Shown here: piece by piece, positions 34,401 to 48,407 of the stretch | How positions within the stretch are numbered: position 1 is the first letter of the stretch | How the letters are laid out: every line of letters starts with the position of its first letter | From: Hypomesus transpacificus | Taxonomy: Eukaryota; Chordata; Actinopteri; Osmeriformes; Osmeridae | Assembly (NCBI RefSeq): GCF_021917145.1 | Contig: NC_061063.1 | Location: forward strand, 6,143,944-6,207,943 | Reading direction: 5' to 3' | Length of the DNA: 64,000 nucleotides | Made by a program: the position numbers and the translations under genes | The notes under the pieces: model-generated | Seen by the model: the letters and a program-made list of their open reading frames with translations, nothing else | Database searches by the model: none | Told to the model about the DNA's origin: nothing

Positions 34401-37400
34401 TCCTCAAAAGTCTCCATCTCTTTCAGTTTGATATCAAAGCCTTGTTCAATCCTTTCCATCACTAGCTGTTTTCCCTCCCTCCCTCCCTCACCTTGAGGGC
34501 GTCTCTCTGTGCGTCGCTGCAGGTGTCCAGGATGTCCTCTCTGGTGTTGAGGAGCTGGTCCACCGTGTCCTTGTGTCGGATGATGTCGATGTTGAAGGCC
34601 CTCTGGACCTGGAGCTGGGCCACGGTCACGTCGGGCTCCAGGCTCAGGGGCCCCAGGGAGGCCAGCTTACGCTCCGTCTCTCCCACCCAGGCCAGCTCCG
34701 CGTCCACACCCTCTTCGTACTGGGAGAGACACCGGGAGCGAGAGAGGGGAAGGAGTCCGAGGGAGTGAAATAGCATTAGCAAGGTTGATATCATGACTTA
34801 TATTATCTTATATAATACTCATATCATTCATCATTTTATAATCGTTGGACTGTTCTCCTTTAGGGAAAAAAACAGTGAGTGAGAACTGTGTTTGAATAAG
34901 GGCCTTGTGGAAGACTGGAGTACCTGCTGCGACCTCTGGATGGCAGCCTGCACCAGCTGCACCCTCTGGGTGATGGTCTCGTCCGCCTGGCGGTAGCGCT
35001 GGTTAGCGTCGGCCACCAGCTTGTCCAAGCCCTCGCGGGCGCGCCAGGGCACCAGGTCCAGCAGGGCACTGCCCATCTCGTTCACCGTGTCCAGCACCAA
35101 GCGCTTCTCCGCCGACACGTTCTTCAGCTCCTGGCAAAAGACAGACAGACATGGCTGCTGTTATCTCCACATACATTAGAGCTGAGTACTGTGCCTCACA
35201 AGGAATGTGATCTGAATCTGAAGCCCCGCCCACTGCCCCACCTTCTGCCTGTCCTGATAGGCTGGTGCGGCGTCGGGCTCCATGTCATTGAGCTCCGTCT
35301 CCACGGAGTCCAGCCATTGGCTGATGTCCTCGTGGGCGGCGGCGAAGCGCGTGGCGAGCTGCAGGGCTTGTTCCAGAGTGCGGAGCGCCTTGCTGCTGCC
35401 CGCTGTCATCTCAGCGTAGCGAGACTTGATGCCGTCCAGCTTCTCCTGAATCAGCAGCACCTCCTCGCCTGAACACACACACACACACACACGACGGACT
35501 TGAATCATGCTTTCGTACTGATTGATTATTTCATTCTTATTGGTATTACTGATACTACGACATTCCAGTAGTATAAGTGAGAGGGTCAAAGGTCACCTGT
35601 GGTCTGCTTGAGGAGGGCCTGTCCGTTCTTGATGGCCTGGTCCACCGTCTTCTTCCTGCTTACGATCTCCTCATTCAGAGACTGGAGGGAGGGAGGGAAG
35701 GAAGGAGGAGGGAGAGAGGGAGGGAGGGAGGGAGGGAGGGAGGAGGGAGGGAGGAAGGGAAGGAAGGAGGAGGGAGAGAGGGAGGGAGGGAGGGAGGGAG
35801 GGAGGGAAGGAGGAGGGAGGGAGGGAGGGAGGGAGGGAGGGAGGGAGGGAGGGAGGGAGGGAGGGAGGGAAGGAAGGAAGGAGGAGGGAGAGAGGGAGGG
35901 AGGGAGGGAGGGAGGGGGAAAACAGAATGAGACAATGACAATGACAATTTATAAAAAAAGGTGGGATGGGTAGAATACATGGAAGGATACAAACGGAAAT
36001 GAGAAGGTGATGACGTGAGCATGCAGAAATCATAAATCCTCGTGAATGCAAAACATGACAGAACGTCGACAAAATCAAGAGAAACCAAGGCTTCAACTCG
36101 AAAATCATGACGTGACGAAAATCATACCATGACGGCACGAGATGAAATAAGAGGGTTGGTGCTGGGGCCGGGGGGGTGTAGGGGGGAGTTTGAGGGTACG
36201 GATCGTCACCTTTGCTTACCAATAAGATTCGATAAGGAAAACCCCTCTTTAGAGAGAGAATGTTGCTGCCGGAGGTGGAGGGGGGGGGGTGTACCTTGTG
36301 ACGGGCGATCTGCTGGGTGATCTTGGAGGTCTGGGTGCCCATAGGCTCAGCACTGCTCAGACGTCTCTCTGTGGCGCTCAGCCACTCCCCCAGGGGCTCC
36401 AGAGCCTCGTGGAACTGGAGGGCCAGGACCTGCAGCTCCTCCAGCTGACGCTGCCTGCGGGGGGGGGGAGGGAGGGGGGGAGAGAGGGAGGGGGGGAGGG
36501 AGGGGGGGGACACAAAAGATATATTGCATGCATGACAAGTATGTGCGTGTGTTTGGTTGGTATGTGAACAGTATGTCCCTATTTATGTATCTGACTGGGA
36601 GTGTGGGTTTAAATCAGTTTATAAGATGTAAACTGATTTGTTTGATATAAACTGATCAAGTATTGTTATGAGATCCATCTCCTGTTGTGTGGTTGCTTAT
36701 GCAGACGTGACCCGAGTTAAAGTGGGGAGGTGTGCAGCGTGGATGTATCAAGTGTCTGTGTATATGCGTGTTTATATGTACGTGTGGATGTGTATTTTAG
36801 AGTGCAGATGTGTGTTTGTGTGCATATGTTTCAAGTGTGTAGGGGTGCTTCTCTGTGTATGTACAGTATAAGTGTGTTGATGTGTGTGTGTGCGTGTGTG
36901 TGTGTGTGTGTGAGAGTGTTACCTGCCGCTGGCCTTTTCCAGCAGCATCCCCCATCTCTCCCTGAGGCTGTGAAGGTGGTTCTGGATCTTGTCCTGGTCC
37001 GAGGTGTCGGCCGTGGCGGCGATGCGCTCGCCTTCTGCCTGGATCATCTCCACGGTGCCACGACGATCATCCAGCAGCCTCTGGAGCAGCTGCAGCAACA
37101 CAGAAGAGACACGTTCAATAACTCCATCGATTACATATTCAACAACACCCGCAATACATTCCAAAAAAGTTATCTAATACAGTTCAAAACTACTAATACT
37201 GTTGTTTTGTACAACTTTTATGTCATACTGGAGGTGTTTAATCTCTTCGTATCACATTGTTTCCTCGCCAATCCAACAACTCAGAACTGTTCAGAGATGT
37301 GGAACGCACCCCCAGAATCCCCACCTATCAGTGGTTTCCTCTCCGCTCTGACCCTGTCCCTTCCTCTCACCCCAGGATGTAAACATGTCGGCCTCACAGG

Positions 37401-37908
37401 CTCACAAACACAGGAAGTGTGTTGTATAAACAGTCGGAGCTGGTTATTGTGTGTTTCTTTGAAATTACCGCAATCTATCATTGGTGTGAACAAGTGTGCC
37501 CTCCAAACAAACGGACAGACAGACAGTCGAGGCCTTTAATTGTGTGTGTGTGTGTTGAGCATTGTGTGCCAACTGTTTGGGCAATTAAATTATTCATTCT
37601 CAATCCACTTTTTTATTCATCTGTCCTGTCTCCATGCCTCATTTCTCACGTCTTCCTCCCTCGTTCTCCTACCTTCTGTTCCTGGATCTGGGCCTTGACC
37701 ACGCGGTACTCTGCGGACGGGGGCTTCTGATTGGCCACCAGCTCCTCCGTGTCACTGAGCCAGCTCAGCAAAGGCTCCAGAGCGTCCTGGAACTTCCCAC
37801 AATGCAACAGGGCCTCCTGCAGCTGGGCGATCCTCTCCGCCACCTGAGGTGAGAAAAAAAAGAAATGTCAACAAGAGGGGCACACATGCATGCATACACA
37901 CATCTAGT

Positions 37909-37996
<88 letters not shown>

Positions 37997-40900
37997 CTCT
38001 CTCCGTCTCACCCTCTTGTTGAGAGAGTTCCAGTGCAGGTTGGTGGCGTCCAGGTCGTGCTCCAGGGCCTGTGTGTCCGTGTGTTTGGCCGCAGACTGGA
38101 TGAGACCCTGACCCACGGCGTTGACGTGCTGCAGGCGGGGCTGGATGCACTCCACCTGCTCCCTCTCCACCGCCTGGGGAGGGAGGAGGAGGGGGAGGGG
38201 GAGCAGGGAGGGAGGGAGGGAGGGAGGGATGGGGGAGAGTGGAAGAGAGGAGGGAGTATAAAAAAAGGCGGAGGGGGAGAGAGGATTAGGAGGATTAGCG
38301 AGCCAAAAGAGAGTAAGGGGCTGGCTGAAAAAGGCTGAGTCGACAGACACACACATACACACCTACACGTACACACAAACACACATACAGTATACACACC
38401 CCTCGCCTGTCTGGCCACATCTTTCTCACTCTGTCTCTTTCTCTAACACATACCCACACCACACACACACTACACACACACACTCCACAATCAAAGCCTA
38501 GAGGCATCGTATGATCACAATAGATCGACAATAAAGAAAACAGGCTCGTAGCTTGGCTGGATGAGAGACTGGAACCAAACCCAACATGACTGCTCCCCCA
38601 TAAAACACAGGAACACAACACACTTCTATAGAAACCTACAATAGTAGTCTCTCTCCCATTGACGACTACAATACAGTAGTCTTTTCTAAAGCGCACTGTA
38701 ACGCTGGAATGTCTCCATTCTCCATAGAGACGAGAGAAGGGTGGAATTAGCCATAGTGGTTCACAGTGGTGCTGCAGCCAAACCACTCTGTGACCACACA
38801 CAGCCTCTGCTTGGGCCCACGCACACACACACACACACACACAAACATTTGAACACACACACATATTTAAACCCAGCCATGGCCAGAAAAACACACCAGA
38901 ACGCAATCACTTGTTTGTGTCGTAAAATAGAAGAAACTGATCAATTAGAGAAAGATTCAGATTTCACCTATGAAGTGTTTATTGGATTTAGTTCATCTAA
39001 ATTAAATTAGGGGTGAAATTGTGGTTGTTCAGGTATGAATGAATGGAAAAGAAAGCGTGTGTGTGTGTGTGTGTCTGTGCGTGTGATCAGTTTAGTCACA
39101 GCTGTGTTGAAGCACTGGGCGTCATTTCTGCTTCTAACAGGAAGTCTGTGGCCTCAATAACAATGAGCTGCAGCCGGTACCTGCTCCACCCTATTCCTAT
39201 CCTGGAGTCTAAGTATGTGTGTGTGTGCGCGCTTGTGTGTGTGTGGGTGTGTGTGTATGTGTGTGTGTGTGGAGTCTGGGAATGAGCTAAGTGTGTGCTT
39301 AGAAGCATACATTCAATATGTGTGATGATGCCAAAATAACACACATTACTCCTTTTTCTCTCCATCTCTCTCTTCCCCTTCCCTCCCTCCCTCCCCCCCT
39401 CCCTCCCTCCCTCCCTCCCTCCCTCCCCCCCCTCCCTCCCTTCTCCCTCCTCCCTCTTCCTGGCCAGCTCAGGGCGCTTGACTCTACTAAACCAGAGCTC
39501 TGGAAAATAACTGGGATGTTTCTCATTCCTTTCCACCTCTCTCTCTCTCTCTCTCTCTCAAACTCTCTCTCTCTCTCTCTCTCTCAAACTCTCTCTCTTT
39601 CCCTTTCTCTCCTCACCATACAGCCAACACCATCCTTCCTATCTCCACCGCACTCATCTGCACAACTCCCTCCCTCCCTTCCCCCTTTCTCCCACCTTTT
39701 CCTCGCTCCCCCCTACGCCCCATAAGCTCCCCCCCCCCCCCCCTCCACACTGAACCTCTCCCCCTCCTCCGGCTCTCTTCCTTCATTGCTCTGTTGTCTG
39801 GGGCCCAGCAACAAACCAACCCTGGCCTTTTGGCATTATCTCCAGTGTAGAGGACAAAAAGAGAGAGAGAGAAAGAAAGAAAGAGAAAGCTACACCCCAT
39901 GACATGTCCTGCTGTCCCGAGGGGAACAGAACACAGCTCAAATCTCCATCCAATCTCTGTGACATGCCTCTCCCAACGCTCAGGACGATCACACAGCTGG
40001 GTCCACTCTTGTGCAACTTCTAATCCTAACCCACCTCGCTGCCTCAGCCACCTCGCTGCCTCAGCCACCTCGCTGCCTCAACCACCTCGCTGCCTCAACC
40101 TCTCTCGGCTCCCTCTCTTCCTGCCTGCGCCCTCGTCCCTCCATCTCTTCCTCTCCCACTCCCCTCCTTCCTGTCCGCCTCCCCCTAGTTTCCCTTTTTA
40201 ATGATACTTGGAAGGAGGGGGACGAGGAGGGAGGGAGAGTTTATTTCAGTCCTGACCTGGATGCTACAGCATTGGGTTGTTTTGCAAGGGTTAGCCTTTG
40301 ACTGAACATGCCTGTATCAGCCATGGCGGGTTAATAGATATTCATGTCCAGGGATTGTGTTTGAAAACCAACAAGACAAAAACAAATATCATGCAAATGT
40401 TTGTATTCAGGGCACGGTGGGTCTTCCAGCCTCTTTCATTTGGCCTCTTTCATTTGTTTCTCTCTCTCCCTCTTTCTCTGTCTGCCATCGGCTTCTCTCT
40501 TCTCTCCTCCATTTCCATCCCTTTGTTTTTCTCTTTCCTGCAGTCTTTCCATGATATTATCACTTCAATCAATCCTCTCTGCTCACCTGCACCCTGCCCT
40601 GTCTCTGTCTCTGTCTGTGTGTCTGTCTGCCTGCCTGCCTGTCTATCTGTGTCTGCCTGTCTGTCTGCCTGTCTGTCTGTCTGCCTGTCTGTTTGTGTGT
40701 GTGGTTTGCGTACCTATCTGCCTGCCTGTCTGTCTGTCTGTCCATATGTCTGGATCTCCACATTCTAAGCTTGCCCATCTGTCTGTCTGTGCCTCAGTGT
40801 GCACCACACACACACGTGCAGTTCTGGCTGTATACAAGCTTCCCAGTAATCCAGCGACCCTCTGCTTATCTCTTCCTGCCAAGATATCCTCCCTTATCAT

Positions 40901-43900
40901 CCTAGCAAGGTCTTGTCAGGAGAACTACCAGGTGCTCCTCATATAGTCCTTTGTTTCCCACATGTCTCACTCCATTTTTCTCCCCATCCCTTCCTCTCTT
41001 ACAGCTACCACACACGGTAGAAAGAGAATTGCTGGCACTTTGTTGTAAAAGCGCATTATTAACCAGTAATGACCAGTATTACAATCATTAACTAAAACAA
41101 TGATGGCCGCCTGAGATATTTCAAACAGAAACAGAGATGGAGGGAGGCAGGGAGGGAGAACAGATCATCCGTCTCTGGCTGAGCCTTATCTTCTATTTAT
41201 GTTGCCCAACAATTCCAAAGTGTGTGTGTGTGTGTGTTTGTGAGACTGGCTTACTGTTTACTTCTCACCTCCTTATCTCTGTATCAGTGCCATTTGAGTG
41301 GAGAGGAGGGGGGAGAGGGGGGGGGGGCAGAGAGCGAAAGACGAGACGAGAAAAAAAAGGCCTACAAGAAAGAGACAGGGTGAGTAAATGGATACAGAGG
41401 GGGATTGTTTAGGTTTGGGTGATTGGCTACCTCCCCACATAACGCTCTCTCCCTTCCTCACCTCCCTCCCATCTGCTGTAGCCGTGGCGACGGCGTTTGA
41501 TGTCAGAGCTACAGTAGCAGCGTTCCCTCTGCTCCACCATGTTCACGACTGACACACCACACAGCCTGATTGCATTTACTTAAGGGGCCTGACTGCAGTG
41601 GAACACACGCACAAGCACAAACTAGCTTAAATGAACACACGCAAACCCCCCCCCACACACACAGTGAGCAAATGATTTGTGTATGACCCGCCCGAGACAG
41701 ACTCCTGATGGGGACGGTAATGTAATAGTAGGAGCCAGAGGTCCTCTCAAAACCCATCAGACACGGCCACAGCCACCCATCCCAGACACTGAGTCAACGC
41801 AGACCCCCGAGGAGGAACGGCAGCCTGTCAAAGAAACAAGGCCGGGAAGACATACACACACGCATACATAAACACTCATACACACATACAGTATACAAAT
41901 GGACACACACACACACACACAAACACAAGGAGGTACCTAATGGACGAAATGCAGCTGACAGGCAAACAAAGATGAATGCAAGTCACTGGCCAACCAGAGG
42001 AAGAAACTCCATGTGTCAGCTAAACCTCTGAAACCCTCATCTCTCTAGATCTCCCTGCTCTCGAAAAATAACAAACAATAGCACCTCACTTTTTTGATTA
42101 CAACATCTTCAATTGTAATCGAAACCAACACAATGTTTCAAAGGCACCAATACTCCCATATGCCTTGCTGCATACACACAAACACAAGCTTTTGAGATGT
42201 TGGCTGTGTATACTAGCTGGGTCAGAGCACATGAAAGTGCTCGCAGCGAGGCTTTTGATGTTGGCCCACCACACAAACAGAGGAGGAATGTAAACACTGA
42301 ACATACAAATGGTTCAGATGGGGAGTCAAGGTAAACAACTAAATAGCTGTTTCACTGGGATGAAACAGGGCCAAAACGGTCATGAAGATCAACATACATA
42401 TCCAGAGAAGACGGTTCTCACACTCACAAGCACATAAGCCAGACGGTAGTTTCCTACAGAACGCGGAGCAAGGACCCCCTCGAGCGTCCTATTGTATCCA
42501 TTTCAAGTCTGACAACTGTAACACAACAGGCTTTTTATCTCAGCCAAGTCTATAAGACCATCAGCCACGATCTGCCGTGACCCAGAGAGACACGGCTTGG
42601 GTACTCAGTGGGGGAGAAAGACTGACATGAGGAGAGGCTGGGATGGGTAACCTAGTCCTAGGATATGCTGCTACCCATCAGAACACGCAAACAGAGACAG
42701 ACCTTTCTGAGAGTTTAGAACACACAAGTGACGCTAGAGATAAATGGAGCATCTCCTGCTAACATACGCCCAACCCAACGCCTGACTGCACCTGGTCATG
42801 TTATCAGAGCTTATCACAGACACATGATATCATATCTACCTCATCCAGGATGTAATTGTCTGTGTCTGAGCAGGGCGAGGGATGGGGCGAGGGATGGGGC
42901 GAGGGTGAGCCATGGGGCGAGGGTGAGGGTACCGTCTCCAGCTCTGAGAGCGATTCCTCCTCCCACCCATCCTCCCCACCTGTGGCCCCTGGGGGCCAAT
43001 GGGGATCCTCTTCCCTAAAAAGCCGTGGTAGCAGCCCAGGCTCCAGCTCCAGCCTGTCCCCCCACCAGTCCCAACCCCCTGGGAGGGGGTCGGAGTCGGG
43101 GTCTCTGGTTCCAATCGGGGGATCCAGAGCCGAGCCGTCCGACTCCCAGTCACTGTCCCCGGTCATGGAGCCCAGGGTGAAGTCCACCCCAGAGTGGGTG
43201 TCCTCCGAGCAGGAGTCCATGTCCCGGTACTGGGGGGGCTCCTCGCAGGCTGACCCCCCGTCACATCCCTGAGGGACCAGGGGGAGGGAGAGGCGCTCGG
43301 GGGCGGCCAGGTAGACGAAGCTGTCGGAGGAGAGGAAAGCCCCCTCGTCCTGGTCCTGGGGTTTGGAGACGGGGCTGGGGGGAGCGGAGGAGCCGTCGTG
43401 GGGGGAGGAGGGGCAGTCGAGGGGGAACGGAGGGGGCACAGACACGGCCAGGTAGACAAAGCTATCCGTGGTTACGAAGGCGGAGTCGGAGTCTTTGCTC
43501 TCCAGGCCCGCCCCTCTGGCACCTGGTTTGGATGGGGAGGGAGGAGAAGAGGACGGGGGGGGCGAGGCCGTGTCGGGGGCCTGGATGAGGGAGATGGGAG
43601 GGTTTGTCTTGGGGGTGCTGGTGGCCTGGAGCCCTGTGTCATCTCCAGACATGTCCAGACCAGAGCCCCCCTCGTCCTCCTGAGTCACCGACACCAGCAA
43701 CATCCGCCCGGGGTCAGGGGTCATCTTCATGGCAACGCTGCCGATCTCGGAAGAGACCTGCTCCTCCGTACAGGAAGTCTGAGCGTCAACATCCTGTTGG
43801 CTTTTCCCAGCTCCTCCGTCTGGATGTGTGGACTCGGGGGATTGGCTCCGGCCCTCGTTCCGCCAACGACACTGCGGCTTCACACACACACTCCAGTCTG

Positions 43901-46900
43901 CTTCTCCCTCCTCAATATTCTGCTCCAGCGCCTCCTCTTCCCCTTCCTCCCCCTCCACCCCCTCCTCAGCGTAGGGGTTCTCAGGGCTCCGGGTGGGAGG
44001 AGGGGGCGAGGTGCCCTCAGAACACGGCCCAGCCCCCTCACTCCCCTCCTCCCCATCTCTCTCGGACGAGGCACCGCTGTCCAGGTCCATCTCGGGCTCA
44101 GAGGGCCGGTGCTGGTACCAGTCACACTCTGGGTGACTGGAGTCAGACAGGGCGGTTCTGTCCGGTTGGGACATGTGGACTCCGCTAGGGTCTGACCAGG
44201 GAGGTTCCAAACTGGAGCTGGGATGTTCCTCTTTTTGCTCCTCATCCCCTGCATCCATATCACCTGGATCCTCTCCTTCAGCGAGTCGCTGGTCACGTTC
44301 ACAGTCGAGCGGCTCCCGTTCACAGTCTGGTGCTGATGTGCCTGTGTGTTGGTAATCTGGACCATGAGGATCTGTGTTGGAGAGGTCCACACAGGCCTCA
44401 GTGCCACCCATCTCTGTGCTGTAGGTCCTGTCCACAAGCAGCGGCTCCTCAAAGTCCACAGATGCCCCTACGGCTCCCTCCTCCTCTTCCTCCACACTAG
44501 CTAGTAAGTATGGGTCATCTTCATCATCTTTCACCTCCTCCTCCAGACACTGCCTTTCCAGCTCCAGGAAGAGGTCATCAGAGCCTGCTCCTGAGCTGGG
44601 GCAGGGTGAAGCGCTGGGGGCCCTGGGCCCGCCAAACCCAACAGGGGGGGTAAGAAGGGGCCAATGTTCAGAGGAGACAGTCTGCTGGATCTCCCAGCCC
44701 TCTGCCTCCGCTTCCCTCTCCCATGATTGGTCCACCATTTCCCTGTTCTCCATCTTAAGCACCGCCTCCCACTCTCTCTCCTCCCTCTGAGCTCTGTCCT
44801 CCTCCTGGAGTTCACCCCCCGGTCTTGTCCCTTCTTCCTCCATTATCCTCTCCACCTCCTCTTCCTCTACCTCCTCCGCTGCCTCCTCCTCCTCCACCAC
44901 CACCACCTCCTCATTCACCTCCTCCTCCACCCTCTCCTCCTCCACCCTCTCCGCTTCCTCCCCCAAGCCTTCCTCTTCCTCCTTCAACCCCTCCTGTTCC
45001 GGTTCTTCCTCCTCCAGCTCTCTCAAGATCCTTATCTCGTCCTCTTCAAACTTCAGCTCGGAGGCGGTGCGTTGGCGGAGCTCGCCGCTGAGGGCCCAAC
45101 CCAGGAGCCCCTCCTCGCCCCCCTCCTGGCTGAGGCAGGGGGAGAGGGGCAGCCCCCCGTAGAGAAGTCCCAACTCGTCCTCCTGGAGGAACGGCGAGGG
45201 GGGGTCCAGGAGGTAGAGAGACTCCTCATCCGGATCGCTCTCTTCCCCCATCAGGGGAGGCAGAGGGGGAAGGAGGGGAAAGTTGTGCCTCAGGCCCTTT
45301 TTCCCCCCCCTCATGCTGCGGGGCCAGGTGCGAGCCTTGGTTGGGGGGCAGAAGACCGGCTTTGGGGGGGCGGGGTGTGGAAGGAGGGGCGCGTTGTCCT
45401 GGTCCAGGAGGGGCGAGTCTCTCTCAGAGTCGGAGGCCTTGGCTGACTCTGCTGGTTCCTCCAGGATCTGGCTGAAGCCCGGTCTGGGAGACGCCCCTGT
45501 CCGTCTGTGGGGGTCCTCCCGCCTCCTGTCTGCCTGGCGGCCGGCGCTGGGGCTCTGCTTGGGGGTCCTGGCCGGGTCAGACAGTGGCTGGGGGCCAGGA
45601 GCCTGACCAGGGCCAGGGGACGCAGCGGGGGTGGGTGCGTGTTGAGCAGGGGGTGGTTCTTTAAGCTTGTGTTGCTGTTGTTTGTGCTTCTGCAAGAGGG
45701 GGTGAAGCTGTTTCTGTTGGGTCAGAGAGAGCTGCTGGAGGGGTGGCAGAGGGCTGACGGAGGGGGTGAGAGAAGGGGAGGAGGAGTAGGGAGGCGTGTG
45801 GGGCCCCCCTGTGGAGGAGATGGGAGATGAGGAGTAAGGGGGTAGGGGGGTTGTGGAGGTGGGCGTGCTTGGAGGTAGCAGAGATGGCAGAGGCTGGAGG
45901 GAGGACACGGGGATCCCAGCACCAGACAGACGCTTATCCGCCCCAGACCCGTCCGCCGGCGCAAGCTCCAACCTCTCAGCAAACTCGGGGTAGCTGGGGG
46001 GCATGAAAGCCTTCCAGGAGCGACGGTTGGGGTTGTCCTTCTTATCGCCGCCCTGGTGGCGCCTTTTAGTCACTGCGGCCACTGAGCCGGACCCAGACGA
46101 CGACGTCACGGCGGCCAAACCCAAACCCAGCCCTCCCACGGGCGGGGACATGCTCTGGGGGTCGCCGGTGAGCTTCAGGGCATCGAAGATCACCCTCTCG
46201 TCCAGCCTCTTCAGCCCGGGGTCGTTGGCGTGGCGGGACACAAACACGGCGCCCAGCTCGGCCCCGATGGTGCCGTTGCTGGACAGTGTGCTCCCCTCCC
46301 CCGCCCCCCCCTCCTCCTCCCCCAGACCCCAGGGTGCTGCGTGAGGGCTGGCTGAGCTTGGCCGAGCCCTGGTCGATCTGCTCGTTGATGCGCATGGTGT
46401 CGTAGATGGAGCGCTGGGGCACGTAGCAGTCCTCGATGTAGGCCTCGTCCTCGTCGCCTTTCCCCAGGCAGCGGGGGTTCTGCCGCAGGCAGTCCGGCCG
46501 GCTGAGGGGCTTCCCCATCCCCCTGGTTCTCCTTCCTTGGGGGGGAGGGGGGCGGGGAGGGTTAAGGGGCCGGGGGGGTACCCCTGATAGTCTGGCTGGC
46601 GGTGCTGAGCTTTACACCCCCTGAAGGGGTCAATCACAGGGGCAAGAAGGCCCCTTGGGGCACTTAAATAAGGTCACAACTAACAATGGGGTAAAGGGTC
46701 ACTGTTCAGGGTGGAATACGTCCGAGTTTGGTTACTCAACAGCATTCACAAGTAGTAATCCTCTTACATTCAAATCTCCATTCGGAAAAGTTTCTACATT
46801 CAAACGGGTGCAGAGTCTGGATCATTCCAAGTTGTGCAGGTGTGCACGCGTTGCGCTATGTCACCTCCACGGGACTGCAGTGGCTCCCAGGGCTGCCTGA

Positions 46901-48357
46901 CAGACTGTCCTGCACACAGACACCTCTCTCCTCCTCCACACACATAGCCATCAGCAGAGCTGCGCTGCTGGAAACGTCATCCAGGTGAAGGGAGGGAGGG
47001 AGGGATGAAGGGATGGAGACGGTAGGGGTCTGTAGATCCCAGATGTCCAAAGTCCAGGCTGAGGTGACTGGTGTGGAGATAACATCCCTTTGTTCCCTGT
47101 TCTGACTGACTAACTCTTCACATACACACACACACACACAAACACACACTATACACACACAAGGCCTTTCCCTCCCTTAGTCCACTCTCCCTTGTCTACT
47201 TCCTCTCTCTGCTCTGTGACAAAAAAGAGGAGTTGAGCAACGCAAACAGTAGCCAGAGAAGTGTGTAAAGTCTCCTTTTAAGGGGAGGACAACACACCCC
47301 CTCTCTCATATAAAAATGGACCTTGTGTGGGGGGAGAAGGTTGAAAAAAATAGCAGTTTCCAAGGGCTATGAGTCTTTAGTACAGTCTTTGTTTGAGTTT
47401 GCTACAGTAAAGATTGAAGGAAAATGTCAGATCCAAGTTTGGTAATCCTTCGAAAACGGAAAAACAATAAAAATTGAAATCTGTGACAAACAAAGTGAGC
47501 AGTCCCTCATTCATTCCCCGGTTTGGTTCTATGCGTCTCTTTCATCTCTTTCTTTCTTTCTCTCTCTCTGTCATTTCTATCAGCAGACATGTTTGTTGTC
47601 TCTTGGGGGGAGGGTACCTTCTCCATGCCTGGGGGGCGTCTGCACCTCCCCGGTCGACAGCGTCATCATCCTCTGTGTAAGGGAATGTGTTCCATCCTTC
47701 ACCGCAGCAGTCCGTGTGAGATTCCAAAACCCAAGGAACAAAGAGAAAGATGATCCTGTCTATGTAAGGGAGTCAGTCAGTCAGTGTTTTATTTTTCTCT
47801 CTTTCTCTCCGGCGTCCTGTTCATCCAGAGAGCTCCAGGGCAAGGGGGGGGGAGTCCTGGTGAGGGAGAGGCAGGGGAGGGAGTAAAGCCAGAGGGCTTG
47901 AGATTGGTCCGGCACGGCAGAGCAGAGCAGGCATGGGAGTGAGTCCAGAGGGCAGAGACCCAGACAGACACACAGACGGAGCCTCAGTCAGAGGATTGCC
48001 TTGCAGGCGCTCTCTCTTTCTCTCTCTTCCAGACAACCCCCGGACACACTCCTTCCTTGCTTTCTCTCTTCAGTGCGTTTCCTTTATTCCTGTCCCGGGT
48101 CCTTGTTGAAAGTCCGACAAAGAGCCACGCAATCCCAGCTCTTCTTTCTCCTCTTCTCCTTTTCGGTCGTGTGAGCTGCTCCCTCGCGTTCTTTCTCCTT
48201 GTCTCTCTCTCTCTCTCCCTCACTCTCTCTCTCTGTCTTTCAGTTCTCAAGCCACTACACAGCTGAAATGGTTTGCAGCTGCTAAAAAAATCTCCCCTCT
48301 TCTCCTCTCTCTCCCTTGCTCGCTCGCTCAGTCACCATCTTTTACACACTCCTCCTC

Positions 48358-48407
<50 letters not shown>

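Larger units (their letters stand above)
38174..42839. other. macf1: Intron between the nested exon and the shared rod
   Basis: 4.7 kb with no coding exon that I can support. It holds GGGA, CT, GT and CTGT-type simple repeats (38198-38230, 39062-39080, 39376-39440, 39539-39600, 40611-40745, 41219-41241) and an 18-bp repeat at 40033-40105. Open frames here are low-complexity by-products of these tracts. Confidence 0.5.

Noticed and set aside
35671..36513. Minus-strand frame of about 280 codons over the GGGA array
   Set aside because: Most of it is (Ser-Leu-Pro-Pro)n from the simple repeat; only the first part overlaps a real macf1 exon, which ends at a clear donor at 36295.
40033..40105. Regular repeat considered as a CRISPR-like array
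   Set aside because: Head-to-tail 18-bp minisatellite without spacers, in a vertebrate intron.
43398..45606. Long open frames on the plus strand opposite the nested macf1 exon
   Set aside because: They are antisense shadows of a GC- and GAG-rich coding exon (Leu/Pro/Ser-rich), without start context, splice logic or family features.
42840..46637. Treating the nested exon as a separate single-exon gene
   Set aside because: Its 3' end is a phase-0 donor leading into macf1 rod exons and its N-terminus matches a known MACF1 isoform, so it is an alternative first exon.
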